From assembly GCA_017533485.1 (NCBI GenBank), contig JAFXIC010000020.1, positions 1 through 64,000 of the forward strand: a DNA stretch of 64,000 nucleotides, read 5' to 3'. Position numbers and translations under genes: made by a program. Of the stretch, positions 15,703 through 26,447 are shown piece by piece (position 1 is the stretch's first letter; each line of letters starts with the position of its first letter). The notes under the pieces were generated by a model. The model did not search any database. It had not been told where the DNA came from and saw only the letters and a program-made list of their open reading frames with translations. This DNA is from Oscillospiraceae bacterium (GTDB lineage: Bacteria > Bacillota > Clostridia > Oscillospirales > Ruminococcaceae).

Positions 15703-17733
15703 ATGCTCAAGCGATGGGAAATCGGCACACCCGATTCCGATGCCGCGGCCATGCTCGCAAAGCAGGGCGGTGTGACAAAACTCTGTGCCGAGGTATTGGT
15801 TTCCCGCGGAATGCAGTCGCTGGAATCCGCGAGTGCATTTTTAGATGAAACAGAACTGTCCGATCCGTTCCTGATGGCGGATATGGAAGCGGCTGCGGAA
15901 CGGATTCTGGCGGCTGTGGACAACGGAGAATCCATTTGTGTATACGGTGACTATGACTGTGACGGCGTAACGGCAACAGTCATGCTGACGGATTGGCTGA
16001 GCTGTGCGGGTGCAGATGTGCGCTGGTACATTCCGACACGCAAGGAAGGCTATGGCATGCGCGAGGAACAGATCCGGAAGCTTGCAGAAGACGGTGTACA
16101 GCTGATTATCACGGTGGATACGGGAATTTCCGCGATTGAAGAAGCAAAGTGCATCCGAGAACTCGGGATGGATCTTGTGATTACCGACCACCATCGTCCG
16201 GGGGATGAGATTCCCGAAGCGGTGGCAGTCGTCGATCCTTATCGTGCCGACTGTCCGTCACCCTATAAATCACTTTGCGGTGCCGGCGTTGTGCTGAAGC
16301 TGATTGCGGCACTCGAGGGCGGCGTCTGGGAATCTGCACTCGAACAGTTCGGTGATCTTGCGGCACTCGGTACCATTGCCGATGTTGTCATGCTGGACGG
16401 AGAGAATCGGTTTATCGTGAAGCGCGGACTGGAGCTGCTGGCAAATACCGAACGAATGGGCTTGCTGTCACTGATGGCGGTCTGCGGTATCGAGGAGGGC
16501 ACGCCGATTACGGCGACTGCCGCGGCATTCCAGCTGATTCCGAGAATCAATGCGGCAGGCAGATTTGCGTCGGCAGCGATTGCGGCAAAGCTTTTTCTGA
16601 CGGATGATCCCGACGAAGCACAGCTGCTTGCGGCGGAAATCCATTCGCTCAATGACCGCAGACGGGAAACTGAACAGGAAATCTTACAGGAAATCCTGCA
16701 TACGATTCAGACAAAGCCTGACCTGATCTGTCAGCGCGTACTGGTGTTTGCCGGCGAAAACTGGCATCACGGCGTCATCGGAATTGTTGCGGCAAGACTG
16801 ATGGACCGATTCGGAAAGCCCTGTTTCCTGATGGCGAAGGACGAGGACGGCTACCGTGGTTCTGCACGCAGCTTCGGGGCATTTTCGGTATTTGAATGTC
16901 TGAAATCCTGCGGAGAGCTGCTGGTACGATACGGCGGCCATCCGGGGGCGGGCGGCTTTACGGTTGCGGAGGAGAATTTACAGGCGTTTATGGACGGGAT
17001 CCAGTCGTTTGCCGCGAAAGAGCATCAGGAAATGCCGGTGATGACCGTACACGCCGAGCGTGCACTTTCGCCAAAGGATCTGACGGTACGGAATGTAGAC
17101 GGACTGAAGATTCTGGAGCCGTATGGCGCAGGCAATACAAGACCGCTGTTTGTGCTGATCGGGGTAACGGTCGCGGAGCTGTATCCGCTTTCGGGCGGCC
17201 AGCATACCAAGCTCCGGCTTCGAAAGGATGGTGCGGCATTCGACGCGCTGTTGTTCCGGATGGCACCCGAAGAAACCGGAATTATGACCGGCATGACGCT
17301 GGATTTTCTGGTGTCGATGGAGGTCAGATCCTATCAGGGCAAGGCACAGCTGACGGTACGCGTCGAGGACTGGCGCAGCTCGTGCGATATGCAGGAACAG
17401 GCGATTGCCGCACAGTTTGCGTATGATGCGTATCGGCGCGGGGAGCAGCTCCCGAAAGCCTATTATAAGCGGATGTGTCCGCACAGAGAGGATCTTGTGG
17501 CGGTATATCAGTCGGTGATGCACGTCCCCGTTTCGATCGCATGGCTTTGTGACAGACTCCGGAATCAGGGGATGAACCGCTGCCGCGCAAGAATGTGCGC
17601 GGATATTTTCTCGGAGCTGGGGCTGCTGGAATATGACGCGGCGACCGACCGGCTGAAACGGATTCCGGTACGGGAAAAGAAAGATTTAGGTATGTCCGCA
17701 CGGTATCGTGCAATTTTAGAGCTTGCAAAATAA
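15703..17733 (+). CDS. recJ: Single-stranded-DNA-specific exonuclease RecJ
   Basis: A 5'-3' ssDNA exonuclease of recombination and mismatch repair. The 676-residue protein has the DHH-family motifs VYGDYDCDGVTA, VDTGIS, ITDHHRPGD, and the DHHA1 signature RYGGHPGAGGFTV, followed by an OB-like domain and a C-terminal helical region. ATG 15703 follows AGGAG at 7 nt. An in-frame extension upstream starts before the promoter's transcription start and is not believable. rpiB follows 30 nt later. Confidence 0.95.
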   Translation: MLKRWEIGTPDSDAAAMLAKQGGVTKLCAEVLVSRGMQSLESASAFLDETELSDPFLMADMEAAAERILAAVDNGESICVYGDYDCDGVTATVMLTDWLSCAGADVRWYIPTRKEGYGMREEQIRKLAEDGVQLIITVDTGISAIEEAKCIRELGMDLVITDHHRPGDEIPEAVAVVDPYRADCPSPYKSLCGAGVVLKLIAALEGGVWESALEQFGDLAALGTIADVVMLDGENRFIVKRGLELLANTERMGLLSLMAVCGIEEGTPITATAAAFQLIPRINAAGRFASAAIAAKLFLTDDPDEAQLLAAEIHSLNDRRRETEQEILQEILHTIQTKPDLICQRVLVFAGENWHHGVIGIVAARLMDRFGKPCFLMAKDEDGYRGSARSFGAFSVFECLKSCGELLVRYGGHPGAGGFTVAEENLQAFMDGIQSFAAKEHQEMPVMTVHAERALSPKDLTVRNVDGLKILEPYGAGNTRPLFVLIGVTVAELYPLSGGQHTKLRLRKDGAAFDALLFRMAPEETGIMTGMTLDFLVSMEVRSYQGKAQLTVRVEDWRSSCDMQEQAIAAQFAYDAYRRGEQLPKAYYKRMCPHREDLVAVYQSVMHVPVSIAWLCDRLRNQGMNRCRARMCADIFSELGLLEYDAATDRLKRIPVREKKDLGMSARYRAILELAK

Positions 17734-17763
17734 AGCAAAATAATATTTCAGGAGGAAAATCAA

Positions 17764-18198
17764 ATGTTGGCAATCGGAAGTGACCATGCAGCAGCAGTGC
17801 TGCGGACAGTCGTAAAGGCGTATCTGGATGAAAAGGGCATCGCGTATATCGACTGCGGAACGGATGAGGCACCGAGCGATTATCCGGTGATTGCAAAGAA
17901 AGTCTGCGGGGAAATCGCGAGCGGAAATGCACAGATGGGAATTCTGCTCTGCGGTACCGGTATCGGTATGTGCATGACCGCGAATAAGTGTAAGGGAATC
18001 CGTGCGGCGGTCTGCTCGGAATCGTACAGCGCAAGACTGACGCGTCTGCACAATGATGCGAATGTTCTTTGTCTGGGCGCAAGAGTTGTCGGCCCGGGAC
18101 TTGCAGCAGAGATTCTCGACGCGTTCCTCGAAACAGAGTTCGAGGACGGCGGAAGACATCAGCGCAGAGTCGATATGATGATGGAGCTTGAGGGCTGA
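17764..18198 (+). CDS. rpiB: Ribose-5-phosphate isomerase B
   Basis: Interconverts ribose-5-phosphate and ribulose-5-phosphate (some relatives use allose or galactose phosphates). The 144-residue protein shows AIGSDHAA, DCGTDEAPSDYP, the active-site Cys loop ILLCGTGIGMCMTANK and HNDANVLCLGARV. AGGAGG precedes the ATG. Probably cotranscribed with recJ. Confidence 0.95.
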   Translation: MLAIGSDHAAAVLRTVVKAYLDEKGIAYIDCGTDEAPSDYPVIAKKVCGEIASGNAQMGILLCGTGIGMCMTANKCKGIRAAVCSESYSARLTRLHNDANVLCLGARVVGPGLAAEILDAFLETEFEDGGRHQRRVDMMMELEG

Positions 18199-18248
18199 AC
18201 AGAAAACGGGAAAGAGACGGATACCGTAATTTTGAGAGGATGAGAAAT

Positions 18249-20168
18249 ATGATGATGATCCGAAAGAAAATGCTGGCTGCCGCTATGGTCTGTGCGACAG
18301 TCTGGAATGCAGCGGGAGTTCCGGTGCCTGCGGCAGAGGCGGCATCAGAAGCGGTCCGGTATGAATTTGAAGACGGTGTTTTCAGCGACTGCGAAAACAA
18401 CGAGGGTATTGCCTGGGAACAGGTGGATGAGGACGCCGAGGGCAATCCCTGTGATATGACGGGATGGTCAGGCGATGGCTTTGCGTATATCGACGATAAG
18501 GATTCTTCGGTCGCACTGACGGTGAATGTGGAAGCGGACGGGCTGTACGCGCTGAATATCAGCTATATCCAGTGTTTCGGAAAGCCCTCGAAAATCCAGT
18601 ATCTCTATGTCAACGGCGAGAGTCAGGGCGAAATCAGCTTCCCGTTCAATTCCAAAGAGGGCTGGACATTGCTGGACGCAGGCTATGTCAATCTCAAAAA
18701 GGGCGAGAATGAGATCAAGATCGTAAGCTACTGGGGCTATACATTCTTTGACTACCTGACGGTCACCGAAGCACCCGATGATATTGCGAATCTCTCTCCG
18801 ACACCATCGCTGTGCAATCCGAATGCGACACAGGCAACGAAAAATGTCTATGCATATCTGCGGAGTGTATACGGAAAGGGCATCCTTTCCGGTCAGCAGG
18901 AATACTGCGGTTCCCATTGCTACAATAAGAATGCCTATGAATCACAGGGGCTTCCGATCAACTATTTCGAGAGCAATGAGCAGGAATTTGACTATATCAT
19001 GGAAAAGACAGGAAAAGAGCCTGCAATCCGCGGCATCGACTTTCTGTTCTATAATACCACCCAGCCCTATTTTGATGACGCACCCGAACGCGCAGTCGCA
19101 TGGTACAAGGAAAAGGGCGGAATTCCGACGGTTTCGTTCCATTGGAATGTGCCGACGGAAAAGGGAAGCTCCACCACCGCGTTCTATGTCGAATCGACCG
19201 GAAATACCCCCTTTACCACATTCAGCATTACCAAGGCACTGGAAGAAGGGACTTGGGAGAATGAAGTGCTGATGAAGGATCTGGAGCTCCTCGCGGAACA
19301 GTTCCAGAAGCTTGCGGATGCGGACGTACCGGTTATTTTCCGCCCGCTGCATGAAGCAGAAGGCGCATGGTTCTGGTGGGGTGCGGAGGGTCCTGAACCC
19401 TGTAAGCAGCTTTATGCGCTGATTCAGGACACCTTTACCGAGAAATACCATTTCAATAATATCATCTGGGAATGGACGGCAAGCCCCTATGCGACCTCGG
19501 CGCAGTGGTATCCGGGCAATGACCGTGTAGACCTGATCGGAAACGATAAGTATAACGCGGTGAATTATCAGCCGAATCCGAGTGCGATTGCGGCAACCTT
19601 CTATTCGCTTGTGGCGTCCGCCGATGGTCAGAAGATGGTTGCGATGAGTGAAAATGATACGATCCCGTCGGTGGATAAGCTGATGGAATCGAAAGCAGGC
19701 TGGCTGTATTTCTGCCCGTGGTACGGAAATTTCCTGACTGACCTGAATGATCCGGCGGAGCTGAAAAAGATTTATAACAGCGACTACTGCATTACACTCG
19801 ATGAGCTTCCCGACTGGGATACCTATGAACCGGAGCTGCCCGACGACGGCACAAAGCCGACGGCTACTACAACCAGCACCACGACGACGACTGCCACAAC
19901 AACCACTGCGACAGATGATACCACGCATTCGGATGATGCAAAGAAGGGGATGCTGGGGGACGCAAATTGTGATGAAACGGTAGATATTTCGGATGTGATT
20001 GCGATCGCGAGACTGGCGGCAGAGGATGCGGAGCTTGCGGTTACGACACAGGGCAGAATCAATGCGGACTGTAATTTTGACGGCTCGCTGACTGCAAACG
20101 ATGCGGTCAGAGTGCTGCAATATATCGCAAAGCTCCTGACGAAAGAAGAATTTGAAAGCGGACAATAA
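18249..20168 (+). CDS. Secreted CBM-GH26 beta-mannanase-like enzyme with type I dockerin
   Basis: A cellulosomal hydrolase, probably endo-beta-1,4-mannanase. Order: signal peptide (IRKKMLAAAMVCATVWNAAG ... AEA), a CBM35-like beta-sandwich (about residues 38-175: YEFEDG, GDGFAYIDD, GENEIKIVSYWGYTFFDYL), a GH26 domain (about 190-530) with the acid/base Glu in VIFRPLHEAEG and the nucleophile Glu in VAMSEND, plus the WEWTASPY and DLIGNDKYN motifs, a Thr-rich linker, then a dockerin with two repeats (GDANCDETVDISDVI and NADCNFDGSLTANDAV). ATG 18240 directly abuts GAGAGG, so 18249 (8-nt spacer) is the likelier start; three further Met codons follow at once. The dockerin predicts cohesin docking on a scaffoldin. 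Confidence 0.93.
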   Translation: MMMIRKKMLAAAMVCATVWNAAGVPVPAAEAASEAVRYEFEDGVFSDCENNEGIAWEQVDEDAEGNPCDMTGWSGDGFAYIDDKDSSVALTVNVEADGLYALNISYIQCFGKPSKIQYLYVNGESQGEISFPFNSKEGWTLLDAGYVNLKKGENEIKIVSYWGYTFFDYLTVTEAPDDIANLSPTPSLCNPNATQATKNVYAYLRSVYGKGILSGQQEYCGSHCYNKNAYESQGLPINYFESNEQEFDYIMEKTGKEPAIRGIDFLFYNTTQPYFDDAPERAVAWYKEKGGIPTVSFHWNVPTEKGSSTTAFYVESTGNTPFTTFSITKALEEGTWENEVLMKDLELLAEQFQKLADADVPVIFRPLHEAEGAWFWWGAEGPEPCKQLYALIQDTFTEKYHFNNIIWEWTASPYATSAQWYPGNDRVDLIGNDKYNAVNYQPNPSAIAATFYSLVASADGQKMVAMSENDTIPSVDKLMESKAGWLYFCPWYGNFLTDLNDPAELKKIYNSDYCITLDELPDWDTYEPELPDDGTKPTATTTSTTTTTATTTTATDDTTHSDDAKKGMLGDANCDETVDISDVIAIARLAAEDAELAVTTQGRINADCNFDGSLTANDAVRVLQYIAKLLTKEEFESGQ

Positions 20169-20186
20169 GGACATTTGATCTGCATC

Positions 20187-20223
20187 AAAACTGCGCAGCT
20201 CTTTTGGGACTGTGCAGTTTTTT
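20187..20223 (+). terminator. Terminator after the GH26 gene
   Basis: AAACTGCGCAG (20188-20198) pairs with CTGTGCAGTTT (20210-20220) and is followed by a T run. Confidence 0.85.
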
Positions 20224-20249
20224 CGGATGTGTTGAACGGAAAGGAATGG

Positions 20250-21080
20250 ATGAATATGATGGAATTTATGCAGCAGCCGAAATATCGCAGCCCATTGCGC
20301 AGAGCCTGCGGAATGTTTTATTACGGAATGTGCCGGAAAATCATATGGATCCGGAAACGGAAGCTGTTTGCAAAACAGCATGAAGCAAAACCGCTCGCCT
20401 ATTCCTATATGAAGCACCGCACAATCCTGATGCGAAAGCTCAAGGATGTGGATATGTGGCTTCAGGAGAATAAGGTCATCAATCTGAAGCTTGCGACTGC
20501 AAAAATTGACGGAATTCTGATACGTCCGGGCGAGGTGTTCAGCTATTGGTATACGATCGGGAAGCCAACACGAAAAAAAGGCTATGTCGAGGGAATGGTG
20601 CTGCAAAACGGCGGCTTTCATCCGGGTGTGGGCGGCGGGCTTTGTCAGCTTTCGAATCTGCTGTTCTGGATGACGGTGCATACGCCGCTGCAGGTCATCG
20701 AACGTCATCGCCATGGCTATGATGTTTTTCCGGATGCGAACCGTACACAGCCCTTCGGCAGCGGTGCGACCTGTTTTTATCCGCATGGCGATCTGATGAT
20801 TTATAATCCGACACAGGACACTTATCAGATTTGTGTGAAAGTGGGTCCGAAATATCTGGAGGGAGAAATCCGCTGCAGCGCGGAGCAGAGCTGTCGTTTC
20901 CGGATAGAAGAACGCTGCCATACGATGCGCAGCGAATTCTGGGGTGGGTATACGCGTCACAATGAACTCTGGCAGCTCAGATATGATATGGAGGGCAGGC
21001 TGGTTTCCGAGGAATGTATCGTGAAAAATTCCGCGATTATGATGTATGAACCGTTTCTGCCCGACCACGGCGATTCGTGA
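20250..21080 (+). CDS. VanW family protein
   Basis: VanW-domain proteins occur in vanB-type glycopeptide clusters and, far more often, as housekeeping envelope proteins of unknown function. The 276-residue protein has the VanW core: DGILIRPGEVFSYW, then GYVEGMVLQNGG and HPGVGGGLCQLSNLLFW. It has a basic N-terminus but no obvious signal peptide. AAGGA lies before the ATG at 20250; ATG 20256 is an alternative. No vanA/vanB ligase or vanH gene is nearby, so vancomycin resistance should not be inferred. It follows the GH26 terminator with no evident promoter of its own. Confidence 0.85.
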   Translation: MNMMEFMQQPKYRSPLRRACGMFYYGMCRKIIWIRKRKLFAKQHEAKPLAYSYMKHRTILMRKLKDVDMWLQENKVINLKLATAKIDGILIRPGEVFSYWYTIGKPTRKKGYVEGMVLQNGGFHPGVGGGLCQLSNLLFWMTVHTPLQVIERHRHGYDVFPDANRTQPFGSGATCFYPHGDLMIYNPTQDTYQICVKVGPKYLEGEIRCSAEQSCRFRIEERCHTMRSEFWGGYTRHNELWQLRYDMEGRLVSEECIVKNSAIMMYEPFLPDHGDS

Positions 21081-21144
21081 AAATCACCAAAACCCTGTAC
21101 AGGAATCCAAGAAAAACTTGTCCGGAGAAAAATGCGAGATTTGC

Positions 21145-21173
21145 TTGACAAACGGAGGAGAATCCTGTATAAT
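21145..21173 (+). promoter_or_regulatory. Promoter of the rplU-prp-rpmA-obgE operon
   Basis: -35 TTGACA (21145-21150), 17 bp, -10 TATAAT (21168-21173) with an extended TG. Confidence 0.92.
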
Positions 21174-21177
21174 AAGA

Positions 21178-21262
21178 GAGCCGCATATGTATGGTTGAAG
21201 TCGAGGTATGTCCATTCGGCATCCTTCGCACCATCCGTAGCGAGTTTTTATCGAAAAGGCAG
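21178..21262 (+). promoter_or_regulatory. Probable ribosomal protein L21 leader
   Basis: The roughly 80-nt leader between the promoter and rplU has GC-rich complementary blocks and the segment GCACCATCCGTAG just before an A/T-rich stretch, reminiscent of Firmicute L21 autoregulatory leaders. Position strongly favours this; the sequence match is from memory only. Confidence 0.45.
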
Positions 21263-21274
21263 GTGCATATGAAC

Positions 21275-21586
21275 ATGTACGCAGTCATTCTTACAGGCGG
21301 CAAGCAGCTCAAGGTCGAGGAGGGCAATATCGTCCGTATCGAAAAGCTGGATGTCGCAGCAGGCGAGACCGTAACCTTTGATCAGGTCGCAGCAATCGGT
21401 GATGAGAACGGACTGACCATCGGTACCCCGATCGTCAGCGGCGCAACCGTTACTGCAAAGGTGCTCGCAAACGGCAAGGGCAAGAAGATCAATATTCTGA
21501 CCTACAAGCCGAAGTGCGGACAGAAGAAGGCGCAGGGTCACAGACAGCCCTTCACCCAGATTCAGATTCAGTCCATCAGCAAATAA
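21275..21586 (+). CDS. rplU: 50S ribosomal protein L21
   Basis: Binds 23S rRNA in the large subunit. The 103-residue protein MYAVILTGGKQLKVEEG ... KPKCGQKKAQGHRQPFTQIQI is a full-length L21. ATG 21275 gives the canonical MYAV start and places AGGTG 9 nt upstream; ATG 21269 would add Met-Asn. First gene of the operon. Confidence 0.97.
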   Translation: MYAVILTGGKQLKVEEGNIVRIEKLDVAAGETVTFDQVAAIGDENGLTIGTPIVSGATVTAKVLANGKGKKINILTYKPKCGQKKAQGHRQPFTQIQIQSISK

Positions 21587-21597
21587 TTGCAAAGCAC

Positions 21598-21945
21598 ATG
21601 ATTCGAGCATATTTTGAGATGGTCGGCGGAAAGCTTGTCGGATGCGCAGTCATCGGACACGGCGGCAGTCATGCCCGCAGTCAGCAGGGGAAAATCCTCT
21701 GTGCCGCGGTGTCATCTGCCATGCAGCTGGTCTGTAATACGCTGACTGAGTGTTTTCACGCGGAGGTTTCGATTGAAAATGAGCCGAGTGAAATCGCTTC
21801 TCGTAATCGTCTGGCGTTCCGGATGACAAATCCCGACGCCGCACAGTCTGAAATTTTGCACGGACTGCTGATTCATTTCCAGAATCTCGCGGAGGATTTC
21901 CATGGCGGAATCACCATCGAGGTCATAGAGGGCGATGAATCCTGA
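21598..21945 (+). CDS. prp: Ribosomal-processing cysteine protease Prp (YsxB)
   Basis: Cleaves the N-terminal extension of L27. The 115-residue protein has the catalytic His in VIGHGGSHA and the Cys in GKILCAAVSSAMQ, in the typical spacing. It lies between rplU and rpmA, its universal place in Firmicutes. The ribosome-binding site before ATG 21598 is poor; it starts 11 nt after rplU and is probably coupled. Confidence 0.93.
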   Translation: MIRAYFEMVGGKLVGCAVIGHGGSHARSQQGKILCAAVSSAMQLVCNTLTECFHAEVSIENEPSEIASRNRLAFRMTNPDAAQSEILHGLLIHFQNLAEDFHGGITIEVIEGDES

Positions 21946-21987
21946 ACATTGCAGTTCGTTATTTCTCAAAAACGGAGGTGCAATTCC

Positions 21988-22272
21988 ATGTTACGTATTA
22001 GTATGCAGTTCTTCGCTCACAAGAAGGGCGTAGGTTCTACCAAGAACGGCCGTGATTCCGAGGCAAAGCGCCTTGGCGTAAAGCGCGGCGATGGTCAGTT
22101 CGTACTCGCAGGCAACATCCTCGTTCGTCAGCGCGGTACCCACATCCATCCGGGCAACAATGTCGGCATCGGTTCTGACGATACCCTGTTTGCTACCATC
22201 GACGGTAAGGTTAAGTTTGAGCGTTATGGCCGCGACCGTAAGCGCGTCAGCGTCTATGCTGTTGAGCAGTAA
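21988..22272 (+). CDS. rpmA: 50S ribosomal protein L27 (with Prp-cleaved leader)
   Basis: L27 reaches the peptidyl transferase centre. The 94-residue precursor starts [20 protein letters not shown]: the MLRISMQFF extension is the Firmicute leader removed by Prp between FF and A, exposing AHKKG. GGAGGTG is well placed before the ATG. A terminator-like hairpin follows. Confidence 0.97.
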   Translation: MLRISMQFFAHKKGVGSTKNGRDSEAKRLGVKRGDGQFVLAGNILVRQRGTHIHPGNNVGIGSDDTLFATIDGKVKFERYGRDRKRVSVYAVEQ

Positions 22273-22313
22273 TTGACACAGATACGGTATTTCCTTGCGA
22301 TATGCAAGGTTGG

Positions 22314-22346
22314 AATCCCCTTGCTGTTGCAGCAGGGGGATTTTCT
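22314..22346 (+). terminator. Terminator or attenuator between rpmA and obgE
   Basis: AATCCCCTTGCTG (22314-22326) pairs with CAGCAGGGGGATT (22330-22342), one G-U, 3-nt loop, followed by TTTTC. It probably lets ribosomal protein messages exceed obgE. Confidence 0.85.
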
Positions 22347-22355
22347 TTGCTTTGA

Positions 22356-24153
<1,798 letters not shown>

Positions 24154-24170
24154 TATAGGAGGCGTTGATT

Positions 24171-24908
24171 ATGTCAGGACATTCCAAATGGAATAATATT
24201 AAGCGGAAAAAGGAAGCAACGGATGCGGCAAAGGCGAAAATCTTTACCAAAATCGGAAGAGAAATGGCAGTTGTTGTCAAAGAGGGCGGCCCTGACCCCA
24301 ATAATAATGCGAAGCTGCGTGATTTGATTGCAAAAGCAAAATCGAACAATGTCCCGAATGAAAATATCGAGCGTCTGATTAAAAAGGCAGCAGGCGGCGA
24401 GGATAAGAATGATTATCAGGAAATGGTGTACGAGGGTTATGGCCCGAACGGCGTCGCAGTCATTGTTGAATGTCTGAGCGACAACAAGAACCGTACTGCT
24501 GCGGATATCCGCCACTATTTCGATAAATTCGGCGGAAATCTCGGTACAAGCGGCTGTGTATCCTATCTGTTCACGAAAAAAGGCGTTGTGATTCTCGAAC
24601 ATGACGGAGAACTGGATGAGGATACGGTTTTGGAAGACGCAATGGAGCTGGGCGGCGATGATATGACGTTTGATGAACAGAGCGTCGAGATCGTCTGTGC
24701 ACCCGAAGCACTCAGCGAGCTGCGGGACGGACTGACCGCAAAAGGCTATCTTGTGGTATCCGCCGAGGCGGCACAGGTACCGAGTACCTATGTGACGCTG
24801 ACTGATGAAGACCATCTCAAGAAGATGGGACTCCTTCTCGATCACCTGGAAGATAATGACGATGTCCAGAACGTATGGCACAACTGGGAGATGCCTGACG
24901 AGGACTGA
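24171..24908 (+). CDS. yebC: YebC/PmpR family protein
   Basis: YebC proteins were classed as transcriptional regulators; recent work links YebC to translation of proline-rich stalling motifs. The 245-residue protein starts MSGHSKWNNIKRKKEATDAA and has GYGPNGVAVIVE and NKNRTAADIRHYF. AGGAGGCG sits 6 nt before ATG 24171; a TTG six bases earlier is in frame but too close. Last gene of the cluster before a terminator. Confidence 0.95.
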   Translation: MSGHSKWNNIKRKKEATDAAKAKIFTKIGREMAVVVKEGGPDPNNNAKLRDLIAKAKSNNVPNENIERLIKKAAGGEDKNDYQEMVYEGYGPNGVAVIVECLSDNKNRTAADIRHYFDKFGGNLGTSGCVSYLFTKKGVVILEHDGELDEDTVLEDAMELGGDDMTFDEQSVEIVCAPEALSELRDGLTAKGYLVVSAEAAQVPSTYVTLTDEDHLKKMGLLLDHLEDNDDVQNVWHNWEMPDED

Positions 24909-24919
24909 ATAACCAGCAG

Positions 24920-24961
24920 AAAGCACCGGAAAGAATACAGCTTCTTTCCGGTGCTTTTTTT
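24920..24961 (+). terminator. Strong terminator after yebC
   Basis: AAAGCACCGGAAAGAA pairs with TTCTTTCCGGTGCTTT around a 6-nt loop, followed by a T run. On the reverse strand it is also usable at the end of hemZ. Confidence 0.92.
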
Positions 24962-24968
24962 GTATGCT

Positions 24969-26447
24969 TTAATGCTTCGGGATCACTAGACTGCGTTTTT
25001 TCGCCATCAGCTCATCATAGCGTCTGAGATATTCGTCGGGATACTTGCATTCTGTGACACGTTCAATGCCGCGCTGACCGCCGATCAGCTTCGTAGAAGC
25101 ACCCGAACCGATCCCGAGAATGGACTGGGAATCATCCATCATCAGGATATTATAAGGACTTTCGAAGCCGGGCTTTGCATAGCCGACATTTTCAAGATTT
25201 GCCGCCATATTCTTCTGGCGATAGAGATAATAGGGCGCGTAGCCGTTTTCGAGAAGCATACGCTGTGCATATTCGACCATATCGTTGACGGTCTGAGCAC
25301 TTGGCATCGGAAGGGATGCGTAGAAATCAGCCGCTTTCTTGAGGGAAAGACAGTGTACGGTAATACTTTCCGGCGAGAGTGCGATTGCACGGTCAATACT
25401 TTCGCGGAAGCCTTCGATCGTGTCACAGGGCAGACCGGCGATAAAATCCATATTGATATTCCGGAATCCCATTTCTTTTGCCAGCAGGAATTGATCGACG
25501 GTATCCTGTGCCGTATGAGGTCTGCCGGCGGCTTCGAGGACATTGTCCTGAAAACTCTGAGGGTTGACAGAAATCCGTGTGACGCCGGAATCGAGAAGCA
25601 CCTGTAATTTCTCACGTGTAATGGTATCGGGTCTTCCGGCTTCGACCGTATATTCACGAATCCGGCGTTTTCCGTCAGGCGCAGAAAGAATATAGGTATC
25701 GAGCCATCCCATCAGGTCGGCGAGCTGTGCTGCATCGAGTACGGTGGGGGTGCCGCCGCCGATATAGAGCGTGTCAATGGTGAGATTTTGTGCGGCAATC
25801 AGCTCGGATACGAGAATGATTTCGTCGCGGAGCTTTTCGAGATACTGCGGAAGGATTGTCTGTTTCATCCGTGAGACCGAATTGCTGACGAAGGAACAGT
25901 AGCGGCAGCGTGTCGGACAGAAGGGAATCGAGACATAAATACTGACAGCGTCCGGCGGCGTCGCATCAAAAATCGGCTGCTGCACCTGAAGAATCCGCGC
26001 GGCAAGTTTTGTTTTTTGATCGGATACGTGCCAGACGCGGCGGAACGTATCCATCGCATTTTGCAGACCGCCGTCACGTACCGTAAACCGCCGAAGAAGA
26101 TTGACGGGGCGGATGCCGGTCAGCATTCCCCACGGCAGGGTTTGTCCGGAGATTTCGCAAAGCTGAGGATAGAGCTGTGCAGAAATTTCGCGGTCGAGGT
26201 CATTGCCCTGAACAGCCGCAGAGAGGAGTGCTGACTGTGTATGCGTTTGTCCGTTCCATGCGGTGCGGCAGGTCAGTCGGTTTGTATCATCGCTGACCTG
26301 TTCGAGGACCGCCGAGAGGTATTCCCCGTCGGGCAGTTCCGGGGTTTCCCCGATGGAAAAGGAGAACTGTGTCGCAGGGATAAAGAGCTTTAAGAGCGCC
26401 TCCATTTCATAGGAGCGCGTATGACCGAAAGCGTGAATCGTCATCAT
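24969..26447 (-). CDS. hemZ: Radical SAM coproporphyrinogen III oxidase-like protein HemZ
   Basis: An oxygen-independent coproporphyrinogen dehydrogenase-like radical SAM enzyme. The 492-residue protein has an N-terminal extension typical of HemZ, including GMLTGIRPVNLL, then the 4Fe-4S motif CPTRCRYCSF, GGGTPT and NPQSFQDNVL. Its ATGATG start overlaps the TGA of the MBL gene upstream, so it is translationally coupled. No other haem genes are in the window. The relation to haem is by family; HemZ proteins of anaerobes may act on other porphyrins. Confidence 0.9.
   Translation of the reverse strand: MMTIHAFGHTRSYEMEALLKLFIPATQFSFSIGETPELPDGEYLSAVLEQVSDDTNRLTCRTAWNGQTHTQSALLSAAVQGNDLDREISAQLYPQLCEISGQTLPWGMLTGIRPVNLLRRFTVRDGGLQNAMDTFRRVWHVSDQKTKLAARILQVQQPIFDATPPDAVSIYVSIPFCPTRCRYCSFVSNSVSRMKQTILPQYLEKLRDEIILVSELIAAQNLTIDTLYIGGGTPTVLDAAQLADLMGWLDTYILSAPDGKRRIREYTVEAGRPDTITREKLQVLLDSGVTRISVNPQSFQDNVLEAAGRPHTAQDTVDQFLLAKEMGFRNINMDFIAGLPCDTIEGFRESIDRAIALSPESITVHCLSLKKAADFYASLPMPSAQTVNDMVEYAQRMLLENGYAPYYLYRQKNMAANLENVGYAKPGFESPYNILMMDDSQSILGIGSGASTKLIGGQRGIERVTECKYPDEYLRRYDELMAKKRSLVIPKH

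Noticed and set aside
18942..21068. 708-codon reverse frame across the GH26 and VanW genes
   Set aside because: It spans two real genes and a terminator and encodes a Cys/His/Ile-rich sequence typical of antisense translation.
20250..21080. Vancomycin resistance locus
   Set aside because: VanW alone, without vanH/vanB/vanX or vanRS, does not indicate resistance.
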